Shown one piece after another: positions 35,632 to 42,869 of a stretch of 62,494 bases of DNA. How positions within the stretch are numbered: the first letter of the stretch is position 1; each line of letters starts with the position of its first letter. Under the pieces are notes generated by a model. That model was not told where the DNA came from and searched no databases. It saw only the letters and a program-made list of their open reading frames with translations. This DNA comes from Enterococcus italicus DSM 15952 (GTDB lineage: Bacteria > Bacillota > Bacilli > Lactobacillales > Enterococcaceae). A program made the position numbers and the translations under genes. The DNA is taken from the NCBI RefSeq assembly GCF_000185365.1, contig NZ_GL622241.1, positions 164,724 to 227,217 on the forward strand, in the 5' to 3' direction.

Positions 35632-35982
35632 CTACACAAATGATCCGCAAATAATCCCCAAAAAACTTGCCAATAAACCTAGCACATACGTACTAATAAA
35701 GTACCAACGAAACAGGTGTTTATTTTCTTTTAACAATAAAAATAATTCAAAATTCATCGTCGAAAATGTGGTATAGCCGCCCATAAGACCTGTCCCCAAA
35801 AAAAGATACCTCGTATGGTTCATCTGCATCCCAACAAAAAAACCTAAAATAAATGCTCCAGTCAAATTGATAAACAAGGTCGCCTTTGGAAAAGGGTGCG
35901 GACGTCTCTCAAAGAAGCGATTCATTGCATAACGGCAAGCAGCACCTAAAGCCGAACCAATCCCAACAAGTAAGAGTGTCAT
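35632..35982 (-). CDS. crcB: Fluoride exporter subunit CrcB/Fluc
   Basis: The 116-residue protein has four membrane helices and the Fluc motifs GAACRYAMNRF near the start and GTGLMGGYTTFSTMNFE, with the phenylalanine/serine track of the fluoride pore. Fluc channels are dual-topology dimers. Gram-positive bacteria often encode two different subunits that form a heterodimer, as here. The gene overlaps the preceding crcB by 4 bases. Confidence 0.95.
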   Translation of the reverse strand: MTLLLVGIGSALGAACRYAMNRFFERRPHPFPKATLFINLTGAFILGFFVGMQMNHTRYLFLGTGLMGGYTTFSTMNFELFLLLKENKHLFRWYFISTYVLGLLASFLGIICGSFV

Positions 35983-36353
35983 TCGCTCACCCTCCTTCTT
36001 ACAATCACTTCACCTAACCACACAAAAAAGAGCCCTCCAATAATCGACGCAGCCAAATACAGAAATGCTAGTCCGTATGCTTGTTGCTGAACAAGCTGAA
36101 CAGCATCCAAGGCAAAGGAAGAAAAGGTCGTTAACCCTCCACAAAAACCAGTCCCCACGCCTAGTATTAGGCGACCATTTATATCACGATCGACCATGAT
36201 GTGCTTTACCAACCAACTAAATAAAAAACACCCCAGGTAATTAGCAACCAACGTCCCGATTGGAAAAAGATCAATCTTCGGTAATTCAATCGCTAGCAAA
36301 TAACGCAAAATGCCACCAAAAAAAGCAAAAAAAGCGACAATAACATAATTCAT
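35979..36353 (-). CDS. crcB: Fluoride exporter subunit CrcB/Fluc
   Basis: The 124-residue partner subunit has GGILRYLLAIELP and GTGFCGGLTTFSSFALD, plus four helices. It overlaps the next crcB (ATGA). No fluoride riboswitch is apparent in the short space before it; the efp terminator occupies most of that gap, so its promoter is not clear. Confidence 0.95.
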   Translation of the reverse strand: MNYVIVAFFAFFGGILRYLLAIELPKIDLFPIGTLVANYLGCFLFSWLVKHIMVDRDINGRLILGVGTGFCGGLTTFSSFALDAVQLVQQQAYGLAFLYLAASIIGGLFFVWLGEVIVRRRVSE

Positions 36354-36366
36354 ATCGATTTCTCCT

Positions 36367-36402
36367 AAAAAAAGACTGAGAAAATCCGCTCTCAGCCTTT
36401 TT
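36367..36402 (-). terminator. efp terminator
   Basis: GGCTGAGA pairs with TCTCAGTC on the minus strand and is followed by seven T residues, ten bases past the efp stop. Confidence 0.88.
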
Positions 36403-36410
36403 GATTTTAA

Positions 36411-36974
36411 TTATTTGTTGGCACGTTTTACATAAGTACCTTCTGTCGTATTGATTTCAAGCGCTTCGCCCGCTTCAACAAAGTCTGGTACGTTCACAAC
36501 TAAACCAGTTTCCATTGTAGCTGGTTTACCTGAACCAGTAACAGTCGCACCTTTGATTGATGGTTGTGTTTCTTGTACAGTTAGGACAACCGTTGTTGGT
36601 AATTGAATACCAATCACTTCGTCACCGAAAAATTGGATTTTTACTTCCATATTTTCCAAAATATATTTCATTTCCTCTGCAACTGTATCGACTGGAATTT
36701 CATATTGATCGTATGTTTCTAAGTCCATAAAGTTTGCTGTGTCGTCCATTGTATACAAATATTGTACTGTTTTTGTGTCAATGTGTGCTTTTTCAAACTT
36801 TTCTTCAGGTCTAAACGTTGTATCATATGTCGCTCCAGAACGTACATCGCGAAGTTTCATACGCATAACTGTATTCCCTTTACCTGGTTTGTGGTGACTT
36901 GCTTCCAATACTTTGATTAATTTACCATCTTGAACAAATGTCATACCAGCTCTTAAATCACTTGCTGTAATCAT
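36411..36974 (-). CDS. efp: Translation elongation factor P
   Basis: The 187-residue protein has the three EF-P beta-barrel domains. The tip loop HHKPGKGNT (Lys32 region) is the site that carries a modification in many bacteria, and the late signature [15 protein letters not shown] is present. EF-P rescues ribosomes stalled at polyproline stretches. The gene is monocistronic with a clear terminator. Confidence 0.97.
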   Translation of the reverse strand: MITASDLRAGMTFVQDGKLIKVLEASHHKPGKGNTVMRMKLRDVRSGATYDTTFRPEEKFEKAHIDTKTVQYLYTMDDTANFMDLETYDQYEIPVDTVAEEMKYILENMEVKIQFFGDEVIGIQLPTTVVLTVQETQPSIKGATVTGSGKPATMETGLVVNVPDFVEAGEALEINTTEGTYVKRANK

Positions 36975-37065
36975 GTTTAAACGTCTCCTTTATATAAAAA
37001 TAGTCCTTGTCCATTGTAACAAAAAGGAACAAATTAAGCTAGTATTCTCAGCTCTTTACTAAAAG

Positions 37066-37179
37066 AGGTTGTGGAAAAAGCGTTTTGCTCCAAGCAATAA
37101 GACAGAAATTCCGAAAATTGTTCCTTAAATTTTTGAGGATTTTTGTCTTATAGCAACGAGAGCTGCTTTTGACACACCA
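37066..37179 (-). repeat. Dispersed repeat family B copy 3, after metQ
   Basis: It starts two bases after the metQ stop with GGTGTGTCAAAAGC on the minus strand. The hairpin arms ATAAGAC...AAATCC and GGAATTT...GTCTTAT are comparable with those of copies 1 and 2. The other end reads GCTTTTTCCACAACC on the minus strand. Confidence 0.7.
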
Positions 37180-37180
37180 T

Positions 37181-38005
37181 TTAAAATGAAGGGATTAACG
37201 TATCGCTATGCTCTTTTTCTAAAAACTCTTTTACTTCATCGCTTGTCATCGCTTTTTTCAACGCTTTAATTTTAGCAGAGTCTTGGTTGTCTTCACGAGC
37301 AACTACTTGAATAGAAAAGCGTGTATCGATTGTTTTTTCTAACAACAAAGCATCACTTGGTTTTAAGCCGATTTTGGCGATGTACGTCGGATAGTTGTAG
37401 ACCATCGATACATTTGGTTCACTATATGCTTCCGCCAAATTCAGTAAATCGACAGATAAAAAGTCAAAGTTCTTAGGATTTTCCGTAATATCTTTGACTG
37501 TCCCGTCTGTACCGACACCATCTTTTAATGTAATCAAGCCATAATCAGCTAAGATTGCTAGCGCACGTCCTTCATTCGATGCATCACTTGGAATCGCTAC
37601 TTTGGTTCCAGAAGGGATGTCATCGACTGATTGATAATCTTTTGAATAAAAGCCGACTTTTGCATCATAGATTGGTTGAATAGCGACCAAATTCGAGCCT
37701 TTTTCTGAGTTGTATTTTTCCATAAAGGGCTTGTGTTCGGCAAAACTCGCATCTGCTTCTTTGCTCGCTACCATATCATTGTATGCGACATTGTCATTAA
37801 CTTGAATCAATTGAATGTCCCAGCCATCTTTTTTCGCCACTTCTGCCGCTACTTTTACGACATCGGTCATTGGTGTTGTTTGTGATGCTACTTTAATCAC
37901 TTTGTCTTCACTATCAGAACTACTGGTTGAGCTTGACTTTGACCCACACGCTGCCAAACTAACTGCAATACCTAGTGTTACAAATCCCAAAACTATTTTT
38001 TTCAT
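37181..38005 (-). CDS. metQ: MetQ/NlpA-family substrate-binding lipoprotein
   Basis: The 274-residue protein has a lipoprotein signal (VSLAACGSK, lipobox Cys near residue 19) and the NlpA fold with KVASQTTPMTDVV, FAEHKPFMEKYN and AIPSDASNEGRAL. MetQ proteins normally bind methionine. The ATG at 38005 gives a proper signal peptide; upstream codons belong to the end of metI. It is the last gene of lplA-metN-metI-metQ. The link with lplA leaves the true ligand open. Confidence 0.88.
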   Translation of the reverse strand: MKKIVLGFVTLGIAVSLAACGSKSSSTSSSDSEDKVIKVASQTTPMTDVVKVAAEVAKKDGWDIQLIQVNDNVAYNDMVASKEADASFAEHKPFMEKYNSEKGSNLVAIQPIYDAKVGFYSKDYQSVDDIPSGTKVAIPSDASNEGRALAILADYGLITLKDGVGTDGTVKDITENPKNFDFLSVDLLNLAEAYSEPNVSMVYNYPTYIAKIGLKPSDALLLEKTIDTRFSIQVVAREDNQDSAKIKALKKAMTSDEVKEFLEKEHSDTLIPSF

Positions 38006-38013
38006 CGATTCTC

Positions 38014-38685
38014 CTACTTTCGTTTGTCTAATTTTCTTGCTAGTAGATTGCCGATCAATTGAATTAAAAATACTGTGACAATCATCCAAATAATTGCGAC
38101 ATACATAATGCCGTATTCATAGCGTTGATAGCCATAACGAATGGCAAAGTCACCAATCCCGCCACCACCGACGATTCCCATCACCGTCGAATAGCTTACC
38201 ATACTCACTGTCGTAGTCGTAAAAGCCAGTACAAGCCCACTTCGCGCTTCGACTAATAAAAAATGCCACACATATTGCCATCCTTTTACTCCCAGTGAAT
38301 CAGCCAAAAGTCGAATATCACTCGGGACATCTAGCAATACTTGTTCGACCAAGCGAGCAAAGATGGCCACCGCGACAATACTTAGTGGCACGGCTGCTGG
38401 GATTGGGCCAAATGCGAATCCTATCAACCACCGAGTAAATGGAATTAGCGTCACAACGAATAATAAATATGGAAACGACCGAATCAACGTAATCACCAAA
38501 TTGATCAGCCAATACATACCCGAATGACGCTTACTTAATTGCGGATTAACCAAATATAATCCAATCCCTAATGGCAAACCACCTAGTAAACAGATTGTCA
38601 AAGAAATCCCCATCATGACACCTGTTTCTTTTAATGATGTCACAAGCTCTGGCCAATAATATTGAATGGTCTCAACTGTGGTCAT
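38014..38685 (-). CDS. metI: MetI-type ABC transporter permease
   Basis: The 223-residue permease has five helices and the MetI features IRSFPYLLFVV, RLVEQVLLDVPSDIRLLADSLG (coupling helix region) and SYSTVMGIVGGGGIGDFAIRYGYQRY. It pairs with the ATPase encoded just upstream; the reading frames overlap by 4 bases. Family members transport methionine or its analogues. Confidence 0.9.
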   Translation of the reverse strand: MTTVETIQYYWPELVTSLKETGVMMGISLTICLLGGLPLGIGLYLVNPQLSKRHSGMYWLINLVITLIRSFPYLLFVVTLIPFTRWLIGFAFGPIPAAVPLSIVAVAIFARLVEQVLLDVPSDIRLLADSLGVKGWQYVWHFLLVEARSGLVLAFTTTTVSMVSYSTVMGIVGGGGIGDFAIRYGYQRYEYGIMYVAIIWMIVTVFLIQLIGNLLARKLDKRK

Positions 38686-39404
38686 TCACTCATCCTCCGT
38701 TTCACAAGCGTCAAGTACGATTCTTCGGATTCTCGTAGATTGGTCGGTTGATTCGCAATTTCTCCTAACAGATGACCATCCTCCATCACCAAGACGCGTG
38801 TGCAGACTTTCTTGACTGTCTCTAGCTCATGACTGACAAAGACGACGGTCAAATCCCGTTCACGTTGCACGTTTTGCAATAATCGGAGCATTTCTTCGGT
38901 ATTGGCTTCATCTAGTGAACTGGTCGCTTCATCACATAGTAAGACGCTTGGCTTACGGACGAGCGCTCTAGCGATAGCTACACGCTGCTTTTCCCCACCC
39001 GATAAGTCTTTTGGATAGCGTTTGGCTTTGCCAGAAAGTCCCACAAATTGTAACAATTCTTCTACAAGTGCCGGTTGTTTCTCACCGACTAACTTTAAAG
39101 GCAACGCGACATTTTGCTCGACGGTCAAATTATGTAATAGATTGTATTGTTGGAAGACCATCGCTACTTCTTGTTTGACTCGTCTCAAGTCCTTATTGTT
39201 AAACTGACTGCCCTCTTTGCCCATAAAAGAAATCGTTCCATCAGAAGGCTGTTCCATAAAATGCAGCAAACGCAATAAGGTACTTTTGCCCGAGCCGCTT
39301 TTGCCAACGATTCCTAAAAACTCCCCTTTCGCTATATGAAACGAAAGATCCTCAAGGGCGACTGTCTGGCCGTACTGCTTCCCCACTTTAGCTACCTTGT
39401 ACAT
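38682..39404 (-). CDS. metN: MetN-type ABC ATPase without the NIL domain
   Basis: The 240-residue ATPase has Walker A GKSGSGKST, signature LSGGEKQRVAIARAL and Walker B VLLCDEATSSLD. Typical MetN is about 340 residues with a C-terminal NIL/ACT domain that binds methionine and inhibits uptake. That domain is missing here, and there is no sign of a frameshift after the stop, because the frame ends at the overlap with metI. So feedback by methionine is probably absent. Confidence 0.88.
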   Translation of the reverse strand: MYKVAKVGKQYGQTVALEDLSFHIAKGEFLGIVGKSGSGKSTLLRLLHFMEQPSDGTISFMGKEGSQFNNKDLRRVKQEVAMVFQQYNLLHNLTVEQNVALPLKLVGEKQPALVEELLQFVGLSGKAKRYPKDLSGGEKQRVAIARALVRKPSVLLCDEATSSLDEANTEEMLRLLQNVQRERDLTVVFVSHELETVKKVCTRVLVMEDGHLLGEIANQPTNLRESEESYLTLVKRRMSE

Positions 39405-39413
39405 AGCGCCCTC

Positions 39414-40430
39414 CTAATCAAATAATAAATCCAAACACGCTTGCTTGGTGAAATGAAGTATGTACTCTTCCAATGGTTGAGTAGCTAAAAATGCTTGCAC
39501 CGTCTCATAGACAAAAGGTAGACCAATCATCGCCTGCTCCAACTGCTCAATTGGCAATACGCCAAAGAAGTCACCTGAAAACTGAATGCTCGCAATTTCC
39601 CCTGCTTGCGTGGCCATTTTTACATCGACGATCCCGACATTCGGTATCCGCGTACGCATGTGGCGATCAAAATCTGGTGTCTCTCCATAAATCCATTGAT
39701 CGTTTGCATATTTTTCATCAAACAAGACCTGAATGGCTTGGCGATCTTCCACTGTCAACAGCAGCTCTTTATCTGAAATCTCAGTAAGTTCTGTCACTTG
39801 GTACAGCTCACACAATAACTGCTCGTGAAATTCTTCAGTAGTGAGTTTTTGCCATTTTGCATCGAGATACGGTCGGACATTGGTGACATTTTTGCGGACT
39901 GATTGCGTCGCTTTTGACGCTATCTTTTCTTTTGCCACCGTCAGTAATTGATCGAGCACCGACACATCCACATCATACATTAGCGTCCCATGCGAATAGG
40001 TACGACCATTTTTGGTATACATCGCATTGCCTGAAAATTTTCGACCTTCGATATACAGATCATTACGCCCACCTGACGTTGCCTGTGTCGCTCCCATGCG
40101 ATGCAATGCTTCTAAAATCGGCTGCGTCACACCTTGATAGTCACCAAATGTCGTCGCATTTTTTTGCGTTACAAAACTAAAACTCATATTACCTAAATCA
40201 TCATAGACTGCCCCGCCACCAGATGTTCGGCGTGTCAGGACAATTCGATGCTCACGTAAATAGCGAAGATTAATTTCTTCATAGACATTTTGGTTGCGAC
40301 CAATTATAACACATGGCTCTTGTATATATAACAGAAGAAGAGGTTCATCCACATTGGCATGATCCATTAAATATTCTTCTGTCGCTAAATTCATTCGAAT
40401 ATCCTTGCTTTCCATTAGATGATATCGCAT
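39414..40430 (-). CDS. lplA: Lipoate--protein ligase
   Basis: The 338-residue ligase has EPCVIIGRNQNVYEEIN, RTSGGGAVYDDLGN and GRNDLYIEGRKFSGNA, which bind lipoyl-adenylate, and a C-terminal accessory domain. LplA attaches free lipoate to dehydrogenase complexes. The ATG at 40430 follows AGGAGG. It starts an operon with metN only 9 bases downstream, an arrangement that suggests the transporter might serve lipoate or another cofactor rather than methionine. Confidence 0.95.
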   Translation of the reverse strand: MRYHLMESKDIRMNLATEEYLMDHANVDEPLLLLYIQEPCVIIGRNQNVYEEINLRYLREHRIVLTRRTSGGGAVYDDLGNMSFSFVTQKNATTFGDYQGVTQPILEALHRMGATQATSGGRNDLYIEGRKFSGNAMYTKNGRTYSHGTLMYDVDVSVLDQLLTVAKEKIASKATQSVRKNVTNVRPYLDAKWQKLTTEEFHEQLLCELYQVTELTEISDKELLLTVEDRQAIQVLFDEKYANDQWIYGETPDFDRHMRTRIPNVGIVDVKMATQAGEIASIQFSGDFFGVLPIEQLEQAMIGLPFVYETVQAFLATQPLEEYILHFTKQACLDLLFD

Positions 40431-40497
40431 ACAATTCCTCCTTTCGAAATAATTTTAGGAATGAAACGATGGCAACCTGTTTCTTTCTCCATATAAA

Positions 40498-40526
40498 ACT
40501 GTAACATTTCAAGTAATAGGCTGCAA
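40498..40526 (-). promoter_or_regulatory. Probable lplA operon promoter
   Basis: TTGCAG (40521-40526) and TACAGT (40498-40503) are 17 bases apart on the minus strand, about 68 bases before the lplA start. Confidence 0.45.
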
Positions 40527-40545
40527 CTGTTTTTTCATAAACACA

Positions 40546-40590
40546 TAAAAAAACCAAAAGAAGATTTACTTTACAGAAATCTTCTTTTGG
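40546..40590 (-). terminator. Terminator of the pilin operon
   Basis: CCAAAAGAAGATTT pairs with AAATCTTCTTTTGG around nine bases and is followed on the minus strand by seven T residues, just after the major pilin gene. Confidence 0.92.
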
Positions 40591-40605
40591 CTTACCTCAT
40601 GTTAC

Positions 40606-42099
40606 TTAGACATTTGCTGTATCGTGTGACTTTTTATACCAGATAATCGCACCTATCATCAACGCAGCACCGATAGCTAAGAAAGCATAGATCCCTGTGC
40701 CACCAGTTGAAGGAAGAACACCTTTTTTCACGTTCAAGATTTTTGTTTCATTTTCTTTTGTACTTGTGTAGGTCCCATGACCGTCTTCATTTGTGACAAC
40801 AGAAAAGGCTGTCTCAGGATTGTCAGGAAGTACATATCCGTCTACCGTTGCCGTTTCAATTAAAGTATAATTTCCTGTCTTCAATCCTGTCACTGATAAT
40901 TTACCGTCTGCCTGTGATTTAATGGTCGTTGTAGCCCCATCAGTTGTATCTGACAATACCCATTCATTTGAAGCATTTAATTTAAAGGATAATAAGTTAT
41001 CTGATTCATCTTTCACTTCAAACTTCACTCCTGCCAATCCAGCTTTAGAATTTGCATCTTGTTTAATAAAGTTGTAGCCACCAGTGAAAACTTCAGGTGT
41101 TGGTGTATCAGGCTCATTTCCTTTTTTCGTATCTGTATCTACCGAAACCTTATTCACCATACCTTGATCTATAGGTGCTGCTGAAGTAACCATCATATTG
41201 TATTTAATAACTAATTCCTTACCAACATATTCTTTCGGATTAGACAAGGTTAACGTGTAGCCTCCACTAGCGTTTAGCGTTACTGTATAGTCTGTGTCTT
41301 TCACTAAAGTCTTATCTCCATCCTTCACAGTAAAGTTGTCATCGACTAGTGTTTGTAAACCAGTACTAGGTGTATCTGTTACTTGGAATAGAGATTGTGC
41401 ATCGCCAGGTACGTTCACCGTAACCGTATAGCCAATCGTTTCGCCTACTGAGTAACTTAAAGTAGTGTCGTCTTTCTTCTTTGTAACCAACTCTTTTTCT
41501 TCATTCTTTGGATATAAATTAATTGTAGATAAATCCTTTCCGTTGCTACTATTTCCCTCCATAAAAGCTACGTCACCATTATAAACAGGCATTGCAATCA
41601 CTAATGGAATAGCTTTTTCAGTGACACCGCTTGGTACTTTCGTTTCTACAAAAAGATACGCTTTAAAATTCGTCCCATCTGCAAGTTTCACACCTTCAAA
41701 AGAGGCAACTCCCTCACCAGCTGTTGTTTGTGTACCAAGTGCTGTCGTTTGAAAATTTGTATACCCCGACTGAATTGCTTCTACTGCTTCTTTAGCTGTT
41801 TTCCCTTCACTTAATAACCGATTATACTCAGTTGACACATCATACATCGTGAATTCTGCACCATTCAAAGCAGTTGAACTTACGCCAAAGTTTGGTTTTT
41901 CTAACCCGTTATTTTCTAGTTGGTCTGGCGTTTTTCCTTGTTCGAATAAAAGTTTATGCAAATCAATCGTTACCGTCTGCTCCGTACTCTTTGGATCCGG
42001 AGCTGTAACGCTATCATCTCCTCGTACAAAAGATCCTCCACCTAGTAATAAAGGTATTGCTACCAATGCTGTTAGTATTGCCCCCATTAATTTCTTCAT
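40606..42099 (-). CDS. Major pilin, LPXTG-anchored (EbpC-like)
   Basis: The 497-residue protein has a signal peptide (residues 1-27), the pilin motif YPKN in INLYPKNEEKE (about residue 200) whose lysine is joined to the next subunit, Cna-B type domains, an E-box-like YTLIETATVDGY, and a sorting signal LPSTGG followed by a hydrophobic helix and KKSHDTANV. It is the best candidate for the pilus shaft, polymerised by class C sortase. The start overlaps the minor pilin stop (ATGA). It ends at a strong terminator. EbpC similarity is by layout and motifs. Confidence 0.9.
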   Translation of the reverse strand: MKKLMGAILTALVAIPLLLGGGSFVRGDDSVTAPDPKSTEQTVTIDLHKLLFEQGKTPDQLENNGLEKPNFGVSSTALNGAEFTMYDVSTEYNRLLSEGKTAKEAVEAIQSGYTNFQTTALGTQTTAGEGVASFEGVKLADGTNFKAYLFVETKVPSGVTEKAIPLVIAMPVYNGDVAFMEGNSSNGKDLSTINLYPKNEEKELVTKKKDDTTLSYSVGETIGYTVTVNVPGDAQSLFQVTDTPSTGLQTLVDDNFTVKDGDKTLVKDTDYTVTLNASGGYTLTLSNPKEYVGKELVIKYNMMVTSAAPIDQGMVNKVSVDTDTKKGNEPDTPTPEVFTGGYNFIKQDANSKAGLAGVKFEVKDESDNLLSFKLNASNEWVLSDTTDGATTTIKSQADGKLSVTGLKTGNYTLIETATVDGYVLPDNPETAFSVVTNEDGHGTYTSTKENETKILNVKKGVLPSTGGTGIYAFLAIGAALMIGAIIWYKKSHDTANV

Positions 42100-42869
42100 C
42101 TTTCTTCCTCCTCTTGATGGTCATTCTTTTTTCGCATCCATAAATAACTACCTACTCCTAATAAAATGAGCACCCCACTCATCGCCAGCATAGAATTGAC
42201 TTGCCCTGTATTTGGCAGAATAGAACCAGTTTTAGGGATTAATTTTTCTGGTTTAGTTGTATTGGTAGGCTCAGTCGGTGTCAGTGGTTGCTTACTTGTA
42301 GCAGAATTTTTTAAATAAATATTAATCGTTTTTAAATAGTTGTTACTATTAGTAGGGTAGTAAGGAACAACAATCATCAACGGGGCACTATCCTTCACTC
42401 CAAACTGCAACACATTAGACTGAACTGGTTGTTGTACGAATAGATAGGCATGGGACGAGCCTTGTGGTAAAACAAAGGTTACTTCGCCCGCATCATTCGT
42501 TGTTTGCATTTCACCGATTTGTGGTAAGTCTGCTTCTTGGATGTCAGTTGTTGATTTTTTTGCCCACTCTGTAATCCATTCTTTCGGTTGAAAATCAGTT
42601 TGCTTGGAAGCTTCATCGTAGACTTCCGTTGCATCATAGACAGTGAAACTGACATCAGCGAGGGGCGTCCCACCAAACGATTGGTTCACCAAACCAGTAT
42701 TAGTCAGATTTTCAGGTATTGCCTGATCAATCCACACCCGCTTATGCAAAATAATGGTCACTTCATCACTTTGTTCATCTGCTCTACTCATCAACGGAAA
42801 GCTGAAGAAGAAACATGATAGAAAAATAAGTCCAAGTAATAAGAAATTTGTTCTTTTTTTCATACTCAT
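42096..42869 (-). CDS. Minor (basal) pilin, LPXTG-anchored, unusually short
   Basis: This 257-residue protein has a signal peptide, one Cna-B-like domain (EVTIILHKRVW, LADVSFTVYD, INIYLKN) and the cell wall signal LPNTG with a helix and charged tail. Basal pilins such as EbpB are usually over 400 residues, so a domain is probably missing. Just before LPNTG a second sorting-like motif IPKTG occurs. Both ends overlap neighbouring genes by 4 bases, giving tight coupling of tip, base and shaft. Confidence 0.85.
   Translation of the reverse strand: MSMKKRTNFLLLGLIFLSCFFFSFPLMSRADEQSDEVTIILHKRVWIDQAIPENLTNTGLVNQSFGGTPLADVSFTVYDATEVYDEASKQTDFQPKEWITEWAKKSTTDIQEADLPQIGEMQTTNDAGEVTFVLPQGSSHAYLFVQQPVQSNVLQFGVKDSAPLMIVVPYYPTNSNNYLKTINIYLKNSATSKQPLTPTEPTNTTKPEKLIPKTGSILPNTGQVNSMLAMSGVLILLGVGSYLWMRKKNDHQEEEER

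Noticed and set aside
35980-36410. Fluoride riboswitch before the crcB pair
   Set aside because: Only about 55 bases separate crcB from efp, and most of that is the efp terminator. No fluoride-riboswitch motif is visible.
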